Numbered from the stretch's first letter, positions 17,537-25,333 are shown. The stretch is DNA of 45,814 nucleotides from Acetobacteraceae bacterium (GCA_019750465.1 JAIEOP010000117.1:1-45814); one strand, 5' to 3'. Program-made: numbers and translations. The notes: generated from the letters alone by a model not told the origin.

Positions 17537-18250
17537 ATGCCCGAACATACCGTCCGCAGCTATGAGGAAGATCTGAGGCGCCTGCGCGACATGATCGTCC
17601 GCATGGGGGGCCTGGCTGAGCGCCAGGTCGCCGAAGCGAACGAATCGCTGATCGAGCGCGACAGCGACCTCGCCACCGAGGTGGTCCAGCGCGACGCCGC
17701 GATCGACGCGCTGGAGCGCGAGATCGAGAGCTTCGTGATCCGCCTGCTGGCGCTGCGCCAGCCGGTCGGCGCCGACCTGCGCCTGATCGTCGCGGCGCTG
17801 AAGATCAGCCACGACCTGGAGCGCATCGGCGACTACGCCCGCAATGCAGCGAAGCGCGCCATCGTGCTGGCACAGCAGCCCGTCCTCGGCAGCATGAACG
17901 GCTTCACCCGCATGGCCGCGCTGGTGCAGGCCAACCTCAAGGGCGCCATCGATGCCCTGGTGCATGAGGACGCCGAGAAGGCCGACGAGATCTGGGCCTC
18001 CGACGAGCCGATCGATGAGATCTACAACGGCATCTTCCGCGAGATGCTGACCTTCATGATGGAGGACCCGCGCAACATCACCGCGGCCACCCACCTGCTG
18101 TTCATCGCCAAGAACCTGGAACGCATCGGCGACCACGCCACCAACATCGCCGAGACGGTGCACTTCGCCGTGCGCGGCGACACGCTGGACGAGGAGCGGC
18201 CGAAATCCGACAGCTCCGCCTTCGCCGTCGTGCGCCCCCCCTCGGCCTGA
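17537..18250 (+). CDS. phoU: Phosphate signalling protein PhoU
   Basis: A 237-residue all-helical protein made of two PhoU repeats. Each carries the metal-binding pattern: 'ALKISHDLERIGDYARNAAKRA' in the first and 'IAKNLERIGDHATNIAETV' in the second. PhoU links Pst transporter activity to the PhoR-PhoB pathway and restrains the response when phosphate is sufficient. GAGGGG precedes the ATG at 17537. Position between pstB and phoB is conserved in alphaproteobacteria. Confidence 0.95.
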   Translation: MPEHTVRSYEEDLRRLRDMIVRMGGLAERQVAEANESLIERDSDLATEVVQRDAAIDALEREIESFVIRLLALRQPVGADLRLIVAALKISHDLERIGDYARNAAKRAIVLAQQPVLGSMNGFTRMAALVQANLKGAIDALVHEDAEKADEIWASDEPIDEIYNGIFREMLTFMMEDPRNITAATHLLFIAKNLERIGDHATNIAETVHFAVRGDTLDEERPKSDSSAFAVVRPPSA

Positions 18251-18265
18251 CGAGGCGCCAGGACC

Positions 18266-18985
18266 ATGGCCGATGTCGCATCGCCCGCTGCGGCGCGCCC
18301 TACCATCCTGGTGGTGGAGGACGAAGCCCCGCTGCTGACCCTGCTGCGCTACAACCTGGAGAAGCAGGGCTTCCAGGTCGAGGAGGCGACCGACGGGCAG
18401 GAGGCACTGCTGCGCGTCGCCGAGGCCCGCCCGGACCTGATTCTGCTGGACTGGATGCTGCCGGCCATGTCCGGCATCGAGGTCTGCCGCCAGATCCGCC
18501 GCCGTCCCGCGACGCGCGACCTGCCGATCATCATGGTGACCGCGCGCTCCGAGGACCAGGACGCGGTGCGCGCCCTCGACCTCGGCGCCGATGACTACAT
18601 CACCAAGCCCTTCGCGATGGAGGGGCTGATGGCACGCGTGCGCGCGCTGCTGCGCCGGTCCGGGACCGTCGCCAGCAGGGGCGTGCTCGCCTGGCGCGAC
18701 CTGGCCATGGACCAGGACGCGCACCGGGTGACCCGCGGCGGCCGCGCGCTGCACCTTGGTCCCACCGAGTACCGGCTGATGGAGTTCCTGCTCCAGCACC
18801 CGGGCCGCGTCTTCTCGCGCGAGCAGCTGCTGGATGCCGTCTGGGGCCGCGACATCCATGTGGAGCCGCGCACCGTCGACGTGCATATCCGCCGGCTGCG
18901 CAAGGCGATCAACGGCGAGGGCGAGGTGGACGTGATCCGCACGGTGCGCTCCGCCGGCTATGCGCTGGACGTGGAGAGCCCCTGA
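18266..18985 (+). CDS. phoB: Phosphate regulon response regulator PhoB
   Basis: A 239-residue OmpR-family response regulator. The receiver domain (about 10-130) has 'VVEDE', the phosphorylated Asp62 in 'LILLDWMLP', and the switch Lys in 'YITKPF'. The C-terminal winged-helix domain contains 'LGPTEYRLMEFLLQHPGRVFSREQLLDAVWG' and 'VDVHIRRLRKAI...IRTVRSAGY', which match PhoB. It should bind the Pho box at 13585. The partner kinase gene phoR, often next to this operon, is not in the window. It ends three bases before the convergent enoyl-CoA hydratase gene. Confidence 0.95.
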   Translation: MADVASPAAARPTILVVEDEAPLLTLLRYNLEKQGFQVEEATDGQEALLRVAEARPDLILLDWMLPAMSGIEVCRQIRRRPATRDLPIIMVTARSEDQDAVRALDLGADDYITKPFAMEGLMARVRALLRRSGTVASRGVLAWRDLAMDQDAHRVTRGGRALHLGPTEYRLMEFLLQHPGRVFSREQLLDAVWGRDIHVEPRTVDVHIRRLRKAINGEGEVDVIRTVRSAGYALDVESP

Positions 18986-18988
18986 CGC

Positions 18989-19789
18989 TCAGCGCCGCCG
19001 ATCGAGGAAGCCGCGCATCATCCGGGAGGGCTCGTCCGTCGCCCAGGCACGGGCAAAGGCGGCGATCCCGGCCTCGATGGCCTGCCCGGTCGGCAGGTCC
19101 TCCCACTGCCGGATCAGCGCCTTCTGGTTGCGGATCGCCCGCGGTCCGGCGGCGCAGAGATGCGCCAGCGCCTCCTCCACCGCCGCATCCAGCGCCGCCG
19201 GCGGGACCACGCGCTCGACCAGCCCCCAGCGCTCGGCCTCGGCGGCGTCGATGGTTTCCGCCAGCAGCAGCAGCCGCCGGGTGCGGCCCCAGCCGATGAG
19301 GCCGGGCAGCAGCGCCGCCTCGACCACGGAGGGGATGCCGACCCGCACCTCCGGCATGCCGAATTTCGCGGTATCCGCCGCGATCCGCATGTCACAGGCG
19401 GCCGCGACCTCCAGTCCCGCGCCGAGCGTCCAGCCGTTGATCCGCCCGACCACCGGGACCGGGCAATCCCGCACCGCAGCGCAGCAGCCATGGACGAGGC
19501 GGATGAAGGCCTCCGCAGCCGCGCCGTCGGCAATCGCCGCCATTGCGCCGATGTCGGCACCGCCGATGAAGGCCCTGACGCCGGCACCGGTCAGCACCAC
19601 GGCGCGCAGGTCCTCGAGCGTGCCAAGCTCCGCCATGGCCGCGGCAAAGCGTTGCATCAGCCCTGGGTTGAGCGTGTTCAGCTTCGCCTCGTGGGCGATG
19701 GTCACGCGGGCGACGCGGCCGCCCTCCGCGCGCTCCTCGAACGCCACGCGCACCTCGCCCCGCACGGCCGGGCCCCTTGTCTCGCTCAC
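18989..19789 (-). CDS. Enoyl-CoA hydratase/isomerase family protein
   Basis: A crotonase-fold protein of about 266 residues. Here both catalytic acids of classical hydratases are present: 'GWTLGAGLEVAAACDMRIA' (GxGxE) and 'GMPEVRVGIPSVVEAALLP'. The oxyanion motif is 'AFIGGADIGAM'. The start is instructive: an ATG at 19795 directly abuts GGCGGAGG with no spacing, whereas the GTG at 19789 is six bases after GGAGG, so I favour the GTG. The gene is divergent from ridA, with about 120 bases between them. The acyl-CoA substrate is unknown; it differs from the hydratase at 12740, which lacks the first glutamate. Confidence 0.87.
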   Translation of the reverse strand: MSETRGPAVRGEVRVAFEERAEGGRVARVTIAHEAKLNTLNPGLMQRFAAAMAELGTLEDLRAVVLTGAGVRAFIGGADIGAMAAIADGAAAEAFIRLVHGCCAAVRDCPVPVVGRINGWTLGAGLEVAAACDMRIAADTAKFGMPEVRVGIPSVVEAALLPGLIGWGRTRRLLLLAETIDAAEAERWGLVERVVPPAALDAAVEEALAHLCAAGPRAIRNQKALIRQWEDLPTGQAIEAGIAAFARAWATDEPSRMMRGFLDRRR

Positions 19790-19912
19790 GCGCATCCTCC
19801 GCCGTAACCGCGCGGATGCTGCCAGCGCACGCCACGGCCGGGAAGGCGCGCGCCCCTCGACAGGCCGGGCCGCAGCGTGCCGAATCCCGGACCCGCAACA
19901 GGAGATGTCGCC

Positions 19913-20311
19913 ATGGCCGCCCTGACTCCGCTCCAGCCGCCCACCTGGCCGCAGGCCAGGGGCTATGCGCACGGCGTCGCCGGCACCGGCCGCATGGTGC
20001 TGGTCAGCGGCCAGGTCGGCAGCGATGTGCACGACCGCTTCGCGCCCGACTTCGCGTCCCAGGTGCAGCAGGCCCTGCGCAACGTCCTGGCGGTCCTGGC
20101 CGAGGCCGGGGGCGATGCCTCGCACATCGCGCGGCTCACCTGGTACGTGCTCGACATGGAGGAATACCGGGCGAGCCTTGGCGATCTCGGCCTCGCCTAC
20201 CGCGCCGTCATGGGCCGGCACTTCCCGGCCATGACCCTGGTGCAGGTCGGCGGCCTGGTGGAGCCCGAGGCGCGCGTCGAGATCGAGGCGACGGCGATCC
20301 TGCCGGCCTGA
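19913..20311 (+). CDS. RidA family protein
   Basis: A 132-residue member of the YjgF/YER057c/UK114 (RidA) family. The family deaminates reactive enamine/imine intermediates released by PLP enzymes; some subgroups have other roles. Visible are 'VSGQVGSD', 'ALRNVLAVLAEAGGDASHIARLTWYV', 'FPAMTLVQVGGLVEPEARVEIEATAIL'. The last contains the arginine that binds the carboxylate in active deaminases. AGGAGA lies eight bases before the ATG at 19913. Immediately downstream lies the hairpin array. Confidence 0.9.
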   Translation: MAALTPLQPPTWPQARGYAHGVAGTGRMVLVSGQVGSDVHDRFAPDFASQVQQALRNVLAVLAEAGGDASHIARLTWYVLDMEEYRASLGDLGLAYRAVMGRHFPAMTLVQVGGLVEPEARVEIEATAILPA

Positions 20312-20333
20312 CCGCCGCCGCCCCCGGAGCCAT

Positions 20334-20363
20334 ATCCGATCTGGTGGAAGCACCTGATCGGAT
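20334..20363. repeat. Inverted repeat 1 of the array
   Basis: Arms ATCCGATCTGGTG (20334-20346) and CACCTGATCGGAT (20351-20363) pair at 12 of 13 positions, with a single T-T mismatch, around a GAAG tetraloop. It lies 23 bases after the ridA stop and could fold in its 3' untranslated region. Confidence 0.65.
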
Positions 20364-20402
20364 TTCCCGCTTCAGAAACCATGATAGCCGGAGCGGCTTA
20401 TC

Positions 20403-20442
20403 TCCGTCCTGCTGGAACGCATGCGTGCTCCAGCAGGACGGA
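20403..20442. repeat. Inverted repeat 2 of the array
   Basis: Arms of 14 bases (20403-20416, TCCGTCCTGCTGGA, and its exact complement at 20429-20442) pair perfectly. The 12-base loop holds ACGCATGCGT, itself a perfect palindrome. This is the strongest hairpin in the gap. Confidence 0.7.
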
Positions 20443-20451
20443 TTCTGCTCT

Positions 20452-20516
20452 GAGCAGGCTTGCGTGACCTGGTCCACACTTCGTGTGGCCCAAGTCCCTG
20501 TAATGCAAGCCTGCTC
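20452..20516. repeat. Inverted repeat 3 with nested hairpin
   Basis: Outer arms GAGCAGGCTTGC (20452-20463) and its exact complement (20505-20516) enclose a 41-base interior containing a second hairpin, CCACAC-TTC-GTGTGG (20474-20488), extended by GG/CC across a bulged T. CTGCTC at 20445-20450 can also pair with GAGCAG at 20452-20457, giving an alternative fold. Confidence 0.65.
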
Positions 20517-20532
20517 TGGTTCCTGTTCGAGC

Positions 20533-20552
20533 GCAAACCTCCAGAGGTTTGC
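20533..20552. repeat. Inverted repeat 4, abutting a stop codon
   Basis: GCAAACCT (20533-20540) and AGGTTTGC (20545-20552) pair perfectly around CCAG. The repeat touches the stop codon of the minus-strand gene at 20553, so it may serve as its terminator or 3' stabiliser. Confidence 0.6.
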
Positions 20553-20807
20553 TTAGCCGGGCGCGTCGAAGGCGGGGGTATCGCCCTCGTCCGGCATCGC
20601 CGGGCCACTCGCGGGCATGGACATGGCGGCATCCTCGTCCCGCCACGCGCTCCGTCGGCGCATCGCCTGGCGCGCCATGCAGGTCCCGCCGACCAGCGCC
20701 GCGCCCACCCCGAGCCCAGCCAGGAAAGGTCCGGCGGCGAGCAGCGCCATGCCGCCCATGGCGGCGGCGGCGCCGCCCATCACTTTCGTCCCACAGCGCA
20801 GCAGCAT
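20553..20807 (-). CDS. Small membrane protein of unknown function
   Basis: An 84-residue protein. After a short basic start it has a glycine/alanine-rich hydrophobic region (about 10-45) that could form one long or two short membrane helices ('GGMALLAAGPFLAGLGVGAALVGG'). A cytoplasmic-looking 'RQAMRRRSAWRDED' and an acidic, proline-rich tail follow. AGGAG precedes the ATG at 20807 by about ten bases. I recognise no family. It is a separate unit bounded by the hairpin array on its 3' side and by the binding-protein gene, 93 bases away, on its 5' side. Confidence 0.5.
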   Translation of the reverse strand: MLLRCGTKVMGGAAAAMGGMALLAAGPFLAGLGVGAALVGGTCMARQAMRRRSAWRDEDAAMSMPASGPAMPDEGDTPAFDAPG

Positions 20808-20900
20808 CGGTCGGTCACTCCTGGAAGGCTGCCCTGCATAGTGGGGCGGCGAGGCGGCGGGGCAAGGCGCCCGCCGCCCAGCCCTGCCATACGTTACGCC

Positions 20901-22151
20901 TCAGCTGCGGATCAGCGTGCAGCCGCCCTCCGCCAGGGGGCGGAAAGCCTGCTCGGCGGCCGTGGTCTGCAGCAGCTTGTAGTAGTCCCAGGGGCCGCCG
21001 CTTTCCTCGGGCTTCTTCACTTCGAAGAGATAGGCCGGATGCAGCTTGCGCCCGTCCGCGCGGATGCTGCCGGGGCCGAAGGCGTCGTCGTCGCACGGCA
21101 GGGCCTTCATCCGCGCCACCGCCTCGGCGCCGCTCGCCTTGGCCGCGGCCGGACCCATCTCCTGCACCGCCTTGAGGTAGTGCAGCGTCGCTCCATAGAC
21201 GCCGGCATGGGTGCTGGCGATGCCGGGGTTCGGGCCGATCTGCCCGCGCAGCCGCCGCGTGAAGGCGCGGGTGCGCTCGTTCAGGTCCCAGTAGAAGCTC
21301 TCCGTCACGATCAGCCCCTGCGCCGTGCGCAGGCTCAGCGAATGCACCTCGGTGATGAAGAGCAGCAGCGAGGCGAGCCGGATCCCGCGACGGTTCAGGC
21401 CGAACTCCGCCGCCTGCTTCACGCAATTGATGGTGTCCGCCCCGGCATTGGCCAGGCCGATCACCTTCGGGTTGGTGGCCTGCGCGCCGAGCAGGAAGGA
21501 GGAGAAATCCGTGGTGCCCGGGAAGGGCGTGCGCACGCTGCCCAGCACCCGGCCGCCGGCGGCGCGGACGAAGGCGGTGGTGTCGCGCTCCAGCGCATGG
21601 CCGAAAGCGTAGTCGGCGGTGATGAAGTACCAGCTGTCGCCGCCGGCGCGGACGGTGGCGCCGCCCACCGAGTTCGCCAGCATCCAGGTGTCGTAGGTCC
21701 AGTGCACGGTGTTCGGCGTGCAGTTCCGCCCCGTGAGGTCGGAGGTCGCCGCCGAGGCGTTCATGTGGATCTTGTTCTTCTCGCGGCAGATGTCGTTCAC
21801 CGCCAGCGCGACGGAGGAGGTGGAGACATCGGCCAGGCAATCGACGCCGTCCCGGTCGAACCAGGTCCGGGCGACGTTCACGCCGACATCGGGCTTGTTC
21901 TGCTGGTCGCCGAACAGCACCTCCACGTTGAACCCGCGCGGGCCGAAATCCTGGATCGCCTGGCGCGCCGCGGCGATCGAGGTCTGGCCGGTGACGTCGC
22001 GGTACATGCCGGACATGTCCACCAGCACGCCGACCTTGATGGTCTGCGCGGCCTGCGCCCGGGCGCTGCGCCAGGGCAGGCCACCGATCCCGGCGCCGAT
22101 GGTGGCGGTGGCGGCGGCGCCGGTCAGCAGGCCGCGGCGGTTGAGTGTCAT
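20901..22151 (-). CDS. ABC transporter substrate-binding protein (Leu/Ile/Val-binding type)
   Basis: A 416-residue periplasmic binding protein. A Tat-like signal ('NRRGLLTGAAATATIGAGIGGLPWRSARAQ') is followed by the type I fold: 'IKVGVLVDMSGMYRDVTGQTSIAAARQAIQDFG', 'DRDGVDCLADVSTSSVALAVNDI', 'WTYDTWMLANSVGGATV' and 'YFITADYAFGHALERD'. This subgroup is usually annotated as branched-chain amino acid binding but often binds amides, aromatic acids or other organics. No permease or ATPase genes accompany it, so it is an orphan component. GGGAG lies nine bases before the ATG. It is divergent from the SRAP gene. Confidence 0.9.
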   Translation of the reverse strand: MTLNRRGLLTGAAATATIGAGIGGLPWRSARAQAAQTIKVGVLVDMSGMYRDVTGQTSIAAARQAIQDFGPRGFNVEVLFGDQQNKPDVGVNVARTWFDRDGVDCLADVSTSSVALAVNDICREKNKIHMNASAATSDLTGRNCTPNTVHWTYDTWMLANSVGGATVRAGGDSWYFITADYAFGHALERDTTAFVRAAGGRVLGSVRTPFPGTTDFSSFLLGAQATNPKVIGLANAGADTINCVKQAAEFGLNRRGIRLASLLLFITEVHSLSLRTAQGLIVTESFYWDLNERTRAFTRRLRGQIGPNPGIASTHAGVYGATLHYLKAVQEMGPAAAKASGAEAVARMKALPCDDDAFGPGSIRADGRKLHPAYLFEVKKPEESGGPWDYYKLLQTTAAEQAFRPLAEGGCTLIRS

Positions 22152-22396
22152 GGACGGTCGTCTCCCTTGGTGGCGCGCCCCGGCGGCTTGCGCAGCCCCC
22201 TGGCCCGTGCGGTTGCCACGATAGATCGGCCGCGCATCGGCTGGCGAGGGGGCATGAAGGCGCCGCCAGCCATCGCCGGCGCATCGGCACCGCGCGGCAG
22301 CGCGCCAGGGTGGCGCGCGGTCCCGATGGCAATCCAGACCCGCCTCGCGCGACCGCGGGGTGCGCGGGCGGGACGGCAGGGGCTACCATCCCCATC

Positions 22397-23125
22397 ATGT
22401 GCGGACGCTATTTCCAGCAGCGCGGCCCGGCTGACGTCGCGCGCTACTTCGAGACCGCGAGCCCGGTGCCGAACCTCGTCGCCTCCTGGAACCGGGCGCC
22501 GACCCGGGATGCGTTGGTGGTGCGCCGGCATCCGGAAACCGGCGCGCGCCACCTCGATGCGCTGCGCTGGGGACTGGTCCCGCGCTGGGCCAAGGATCCC
22601 GCCATCGGCAGCCGGATGATCAATGCCCGCGGCGAGTCGCTGGCCGAGAAGCCGGCCTTCCGCGACGCCTACGCGAAACGCCGCTGCATCGTCACCGCCG
22701 ACGGCTTCTACGAATGGCGCGCCGACGGCAAGGCGAAGCAGGCCTATGCCGTGGCCATGCGGGACGGCGCCCCGATGCCGCTGGCCGGGCTGTGGGAAGG
22801 GTGGCGCGCGCCGGACGGCTCCATCCTGCGCAGCTGCACCATCGTCACCACCGCCGCGAACCCGCGCCTTGCCGCCATCCACGACCGCATGCCGGTGATC
22901 CTGCCGCGCGACGCCTGGCCGCTCTGGCTCGGCGAGGAACCCGCCGCTTCGCCCGATGAACTGGCCGCGGTGCTACGTCCCTACCCGCAGGAGGGGCTGG
23001 CGGTGTGGCCGGTGGACAACCGGGTCGGCCGCGTCACCGAGAACGACCGCGGCCTGCTGGCGCGCGACCCGCTGGCGGCGCCGCCCCCGGAGCTGGACGA
23101 TCCGCCGCCCGCCCTGCCGGACTGA
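22397..23125 (+). CDS. SOS response-associated peptidase (SRAP, YedK/HMCES family)
   Basis: A 242-residue SRAP-domain protein. These enzymes sense abasic sites in single-stranded DNA and form a protective covalent thiazolidine crosslink through the N-terminal cysteine. Key residues are present: Cys2 exposed after Met removal ('MCGRYF'), Asn32 ('SWNRAP'), Asn76 ('MINARGES'), Glu106 ('GFYEW') and His162 ('IHDRMP'). The ATG at 22397 is fixed by the need for Cys2. I see no alphaproteobacterial SOS box (GTTC-N7-GTTC) in the 245 bases upstream. It converges on fliP with one base between stops. Confidence 0.93.
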   Translation: MCGRYFQQRGPADVARYFETASPVPNLVASWNRAPTRDALVVRRHPETGARHLDALRWGLVPRWAKDPAIGSRMINARGESLAEKPAFRDAYAKRRCIVTADGFYEWRADGKAKQAYAVAMRDGAPMPLAGLWEGWRAPDGSILRSCTIVTTAANPRLAAIHDRMPVILPRDAWPLWLGEEPAASPDELAAVLRPYPQEGLAVWPVDNRVGRVTENDRGLLARDPLAAPPPELDDPPPALPD

Positions 23126-23126
23126 C

Positions 23127-23858
23127 CTACCCGGTCCCGGCGAAGCCCTGCACCAGGGCGCCGGAGACCAGGCGCCAGCCATCGACCAGCACGAAGAAGA
23201 TCAGCTTGAACGGCAGCGCCACCACGTTCGGCGGCAGCATCATCATGCCGAGCGACATCAGCAGGCTGGCAATCACCAGGTCGATCACCAGGAAGGGCAG
23301 GAAGATCAGGAAGCCGATCTCGAAGGCGCGCTTCAGCTCGCCGACCAGGAAGGCCGGCAGCAGCGCGCGCCAGGGCGCCTGCTCGGCCGCGGTGACCGCT
23401 GGGGCGCCCGCGATGTCGAGGAACAGCGCGAGATCCTGCTCGCGCACCTGCGCCGCCATGAACGTGCGGAACGGCTCGGCCGCGGCGGCCAGCCCATCCA
23501 GCTCGCCGATGCGGCCCTCGGCCAGCGGCAGCAGCCCGGCGCGCCAGCTTTCCTCCAGCACCGGCTGCATGACGAAGAGGCTGAGGAACAGCGCCAGGCC
23601 GATGATCACCGGATTCGGCGGCACGCCCTGCGCGCCGATCGCGGTACGCAGCAGGGCGAGCACGATGACGATGCGCGCGAAGGCGGTGGCCATCACCAGC
23701 AGCGAGGGGGCGAGCGCAAGCAGCCCGATCAGCGCCGTAAGCTGCACCAGCCGCGACGTGGCCCCGGCCCCGCCGGCGGCACCGAGATCGATGTTGACGC
23801 TCTGCGCCACGGCCGCGCCCGGCAGCAGCAGCAGGGCCAGGAAGACCGCTGGCCTCAT
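23127..23858 (-). CDS. fliP: Flagellar type III export gate protein FliP
   Basis: A 243-residue inner-membrane protein that forms the core of the flagellar export gate with FliQ and FliR. A cleavable signal peptide (about 1-18) is followed by 'LTALIGLLALAPSLLVMATAFARIVIVLALLRTAIGAQGVPPNPVIIGLALFL' and the C-terminal 'PFLVIDLVIASLLMSLGMMMLPPNVVALPFKLIFFVLVDGW', which are FliP hallmarks. The ATG at 23858 overlaps the fliO stop (ATGA), so the two are coupled. Upstream ATG at 23885 lies inside fliO and is not favoured. Confidence 0.96.
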   Translation of the reverse strand: MRPAVFLALLLLPGAAVAQSVNIDLGAAGGAGATSRLVQLTALIGLLALAPSLLVMATAFARIVIVLALLRTAIGAQGVPPNPVIIGLALFLSLFVMQPVLEESWRAGLLPLAEGRIGELDGLAAAAEPFRTFMAAQVREQDLALFLDIAGAPAVTAAEQAPWRALLPAFLVGELKRAFEIGFLIFLPFLVIDLVIASLLMSLGMMMLPPNVVALPFKLIFFVLVDGWRLVSGALVQGFAGTG

Positions 23859-24130
23859 GCCGACGGCTCCCGCGGCGGCAGCCATCCGATCGTCAGATCC
23901 TGCGCACCGCCGGTGAGCACCAGCAGGTCACGCCCGTCGCAGCTGAGGAGCAGCACGCGCCGGCGCGGATCGATCGCCAGCGATTCCTCCAGCCGCAGGC
24001 GCCGGCCCGGGCGCGGCGCGCCGGCGGCAAGCGGCGAGCCGCGCAGCACCCGTGCGCCGCCCCAGATGAGCAGCAGCACGGCGCCCAGGGCCGCCGCCGC
24101 CTGAATCCATCCCTGCCAATCGAGGGTCAC
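23855..24130 (-). CDS. fliO: Flagellar biosynthesis protein FliO
   Basis: A 91-residue protein with one N-terminal membrane helix ('WIQAAAALGAVLLLIWGGARVL') and a short cytoplasmic domain, 'LRLEESLAIDPRRRVLLLSCDGRDLLVLTGGAQDLTIGWL'. The latter matches the FliO pattern of basic/hydrophobic strands. FliO helps FliP assemble. It starts with GTG at 24130, preceded by TGGAG, and overlaps fliP by four bases. Confidence 0.85.
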   Translation of the reverse strand: MTLDWQGWIQAAAALGAVLLLIWGGARVLRGSPLAAGAPRPGRRLRLEESLAIDPRRRVLLLSCDGRDLLVLTGGAQDLTIGWLPPREPSA

Positions 24131-24174
24131 CGGTGCTGCGCTCCATTCTGGGGCGGAAGGATGTGGGGTGCGAT

Positions 24175-24423
24175 TCAGTCCGCGATGGGCTCCAGCGCCA
24201 CGGCGGCCCGATCGAGGTCGCGCACGAGCGCTTCCAGCGCCGGGCGCAGGGCGACGGCCTCGGTGACCGGAAGCACCCCGACGGCGGCGCAGAGCCGCGC
24301 CGCCTCGCGGTCCAGCCCCGCGAAATCAACGACACGGCCCGACTGAATCAGGGCGGCGGCGAGCTGCAGGGTGCCCTGCATGGATTCGATGGCGGCCTGC
24401 ACGGCCTGTGCATGGGAGAACAT
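24175..24423 (-). CDS. Unknown small protein at head of the fliO-fliP unit
   Basis: An 82-residue, mostly helical protein starting 'MFSHAQAVQAAIESMQGTLQLAAALIQSGR', with acidic and alanine/leucine-rich helices after it. No signal peptide or membrane segment. It ends 44 bases before fliO on the same strand and its start is 87 bases from the divergent flgB, so it probably opens the fliO-fliP transcript. Size and helix pattern recall flagellar chaperones of the FliT/FlgN kind, but I see no diagnostic motif. No convincing ribosome binding site precedes the ATG. Function unknown. Confidence 0.55.
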   Translation of the reverse strand: MFSHAQAVQAAIESMQGTLQLAAALIQSGRVVDFAGLDREAARLCAAVGVLPVTEAVALRPALEALVRDLDRAAVALEPIAD

Positions 24424-24509
24424 GCGGCAAGAATGACCGGGTCTGGTTAAGCGCGCCTTGCCATCGCCGTTCACGGCTTCTTCGCGCATTTGCCGCATGG
24501 TCCGTCGCC

Positions 24510-24896
24510 ATGGACCCGATCCGCGGCACCCATATCGATCTCGCCGAGCGCCGCATCGCCTGGCTGGAGGCGCGGCAGCGCGTGCTCGCCCAGAACATCG
24601 CCAATGCCGATACGCCCGGCTACCAGCCGCGCGACCTGCGGCCCTTCGCCGCGCTGCTGGCCGGACGCGGCGGCATCGCCGTGGCGCGCAGCGATCCCCG
24701 CCACCTCGCCCCGCCGGGCCAGGATCCGCGGACGCGGCCGGAGCGCGGTGCCGCGGAGCGTACGCGCAACGGCAATGCGGTCGCCCTCGACGAACAGGCA
24801 CTGCGGGTTGCCGATACCGATACCGCGCATGCCCTTGCCACCGGCCTGCACCGGCGCTGGCTCGGCATGTTCCGCACGGCCCTCGGCCGGCCCTGA
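24510..24896 (+). CDS. flgB: Flagellar basal-body rod protein FlgB
   Basis: A 128-residue proximal rod subunit. The family signature 'RVLAQNIANADTPGYQPRDL' near residues 24-43 is intact, and the C-terminal helix that pairs with it in rod assembly is present. No signal peptide, since rod proteins are exported by the flagellar apparatus. The start at 24510 is assigned from the fold; the ribosome binding site is weak. It begins the flgB-flgC-fliE run and diverges from the fliO-fliP unit. Confidence 0.92.
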   Translation: MDPIRGTHIDLAERRIAWLEARQRVLAQNIANADTPGYQPRDLRPFAALLAGRGGIAVARSDPRHLAPPGQDPRTRPERGAAERTRNGNAVALDEQALRVADTDTAHALATGLHRRWLGMFRTALGRP

Positions 24897-24925
24897 CGAC
24901 GAACCACCACCGGAGAGCCCGACCC

Positions 24926-25333
24926 ATGGACCTCGATCGTGCGCTGCGCATCTCCTCGGCCGGCATGCAGTCGCAATCGGCGCGGCTGCGCGTGGTGGCC
25001 GAGAACCTGGCCAACCGCGACAGCACGGGGGAAGCGCCAGGCGCCGATCCCTACCGCCGCAAGACCGTCACCTTCGGGCGGCGGATGGACCGTGCCGCCG
25101 GCGCGGAGCTGGTGCAGGTCAGGCGGGTTGGCACCGATGCCGCCGCCTTCCCGCAGCGCCACGATCCCGCCCACCCGGCGGCCGATGAGCGCGGCTACGT
25201 CAAGACCCCGAACGTGAACAGCCTCATCGAGATGATGGACATGCGCGAGGCGCAGCGCAGCTACAACGCCAACCTCGCCGTGCTGGAGACGACGCGCGGC
25301 ATGCTGACCCGCACCATCGAGGCGCTGCGCTGA
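24926..25333 (+). CDS. flgC: Flagellar basal-body rod protein FlgC
   Basis: A 135-residue proximal rod subunit. The N-terminal rod motif is 'GMQSQSARLRVVAENLANRDSTG', with the usual second half 'GYVKTPNVNSLIEMMDMREAQRSYNANLAVLETTRGMLTRTIEAL', the conserved C-terminal FlgC helix. CGGAGAG lies about nine bases before the ATG at 24926. Its stop overlaps the fliE start by one base. Confidence 0.95.
   Translation: MDLDRALRISSAGMQSQSARLRVVAENLANRDSTGEAPGADPYRRKTVTFGRRMDRAAGAELVQVRRVGTDAAAFPQRHDPAHPAADERGYVKTPNVNSLIEMMDMREAQRSYNANLAVLETTRGMLTRTIEALR

Larger units (their letters stand above)
20334..20552. repeat. Intergenic array of four strong inverted repeats
   Basis: The 241-base gap between ridA and the minus-strand small membrane protein is filled with consecutive hairpin-forming sequences: 20334-20363, 20403-20442, 20452-20516 (with a nested hairpin) and 20533-20552. 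None is followed by a clear U-run on either strand and no credible protein frame covers them. It could be a bidirectional terminator region, a structured RNA or a composite mobile repeat (REP/BIME-like). Individual arms are listed separately. Confidence 0.6.

Noticed and set aside
19793-19795. ATG as start of the enoyl-CoA hydratase at 18989-19789
   Set aside because: The only good ribosome binding site (GGAGG) touches this ATG directly; the GTG two codons later has normal spacing.
24440-24465. Possible sigma-54 promoter ahead of flgB (TGG...TTGC)
   Set aside because: The spacing between the GG and GC elements is 13 bases rather than 10, which does not support sigma-54 recognition.
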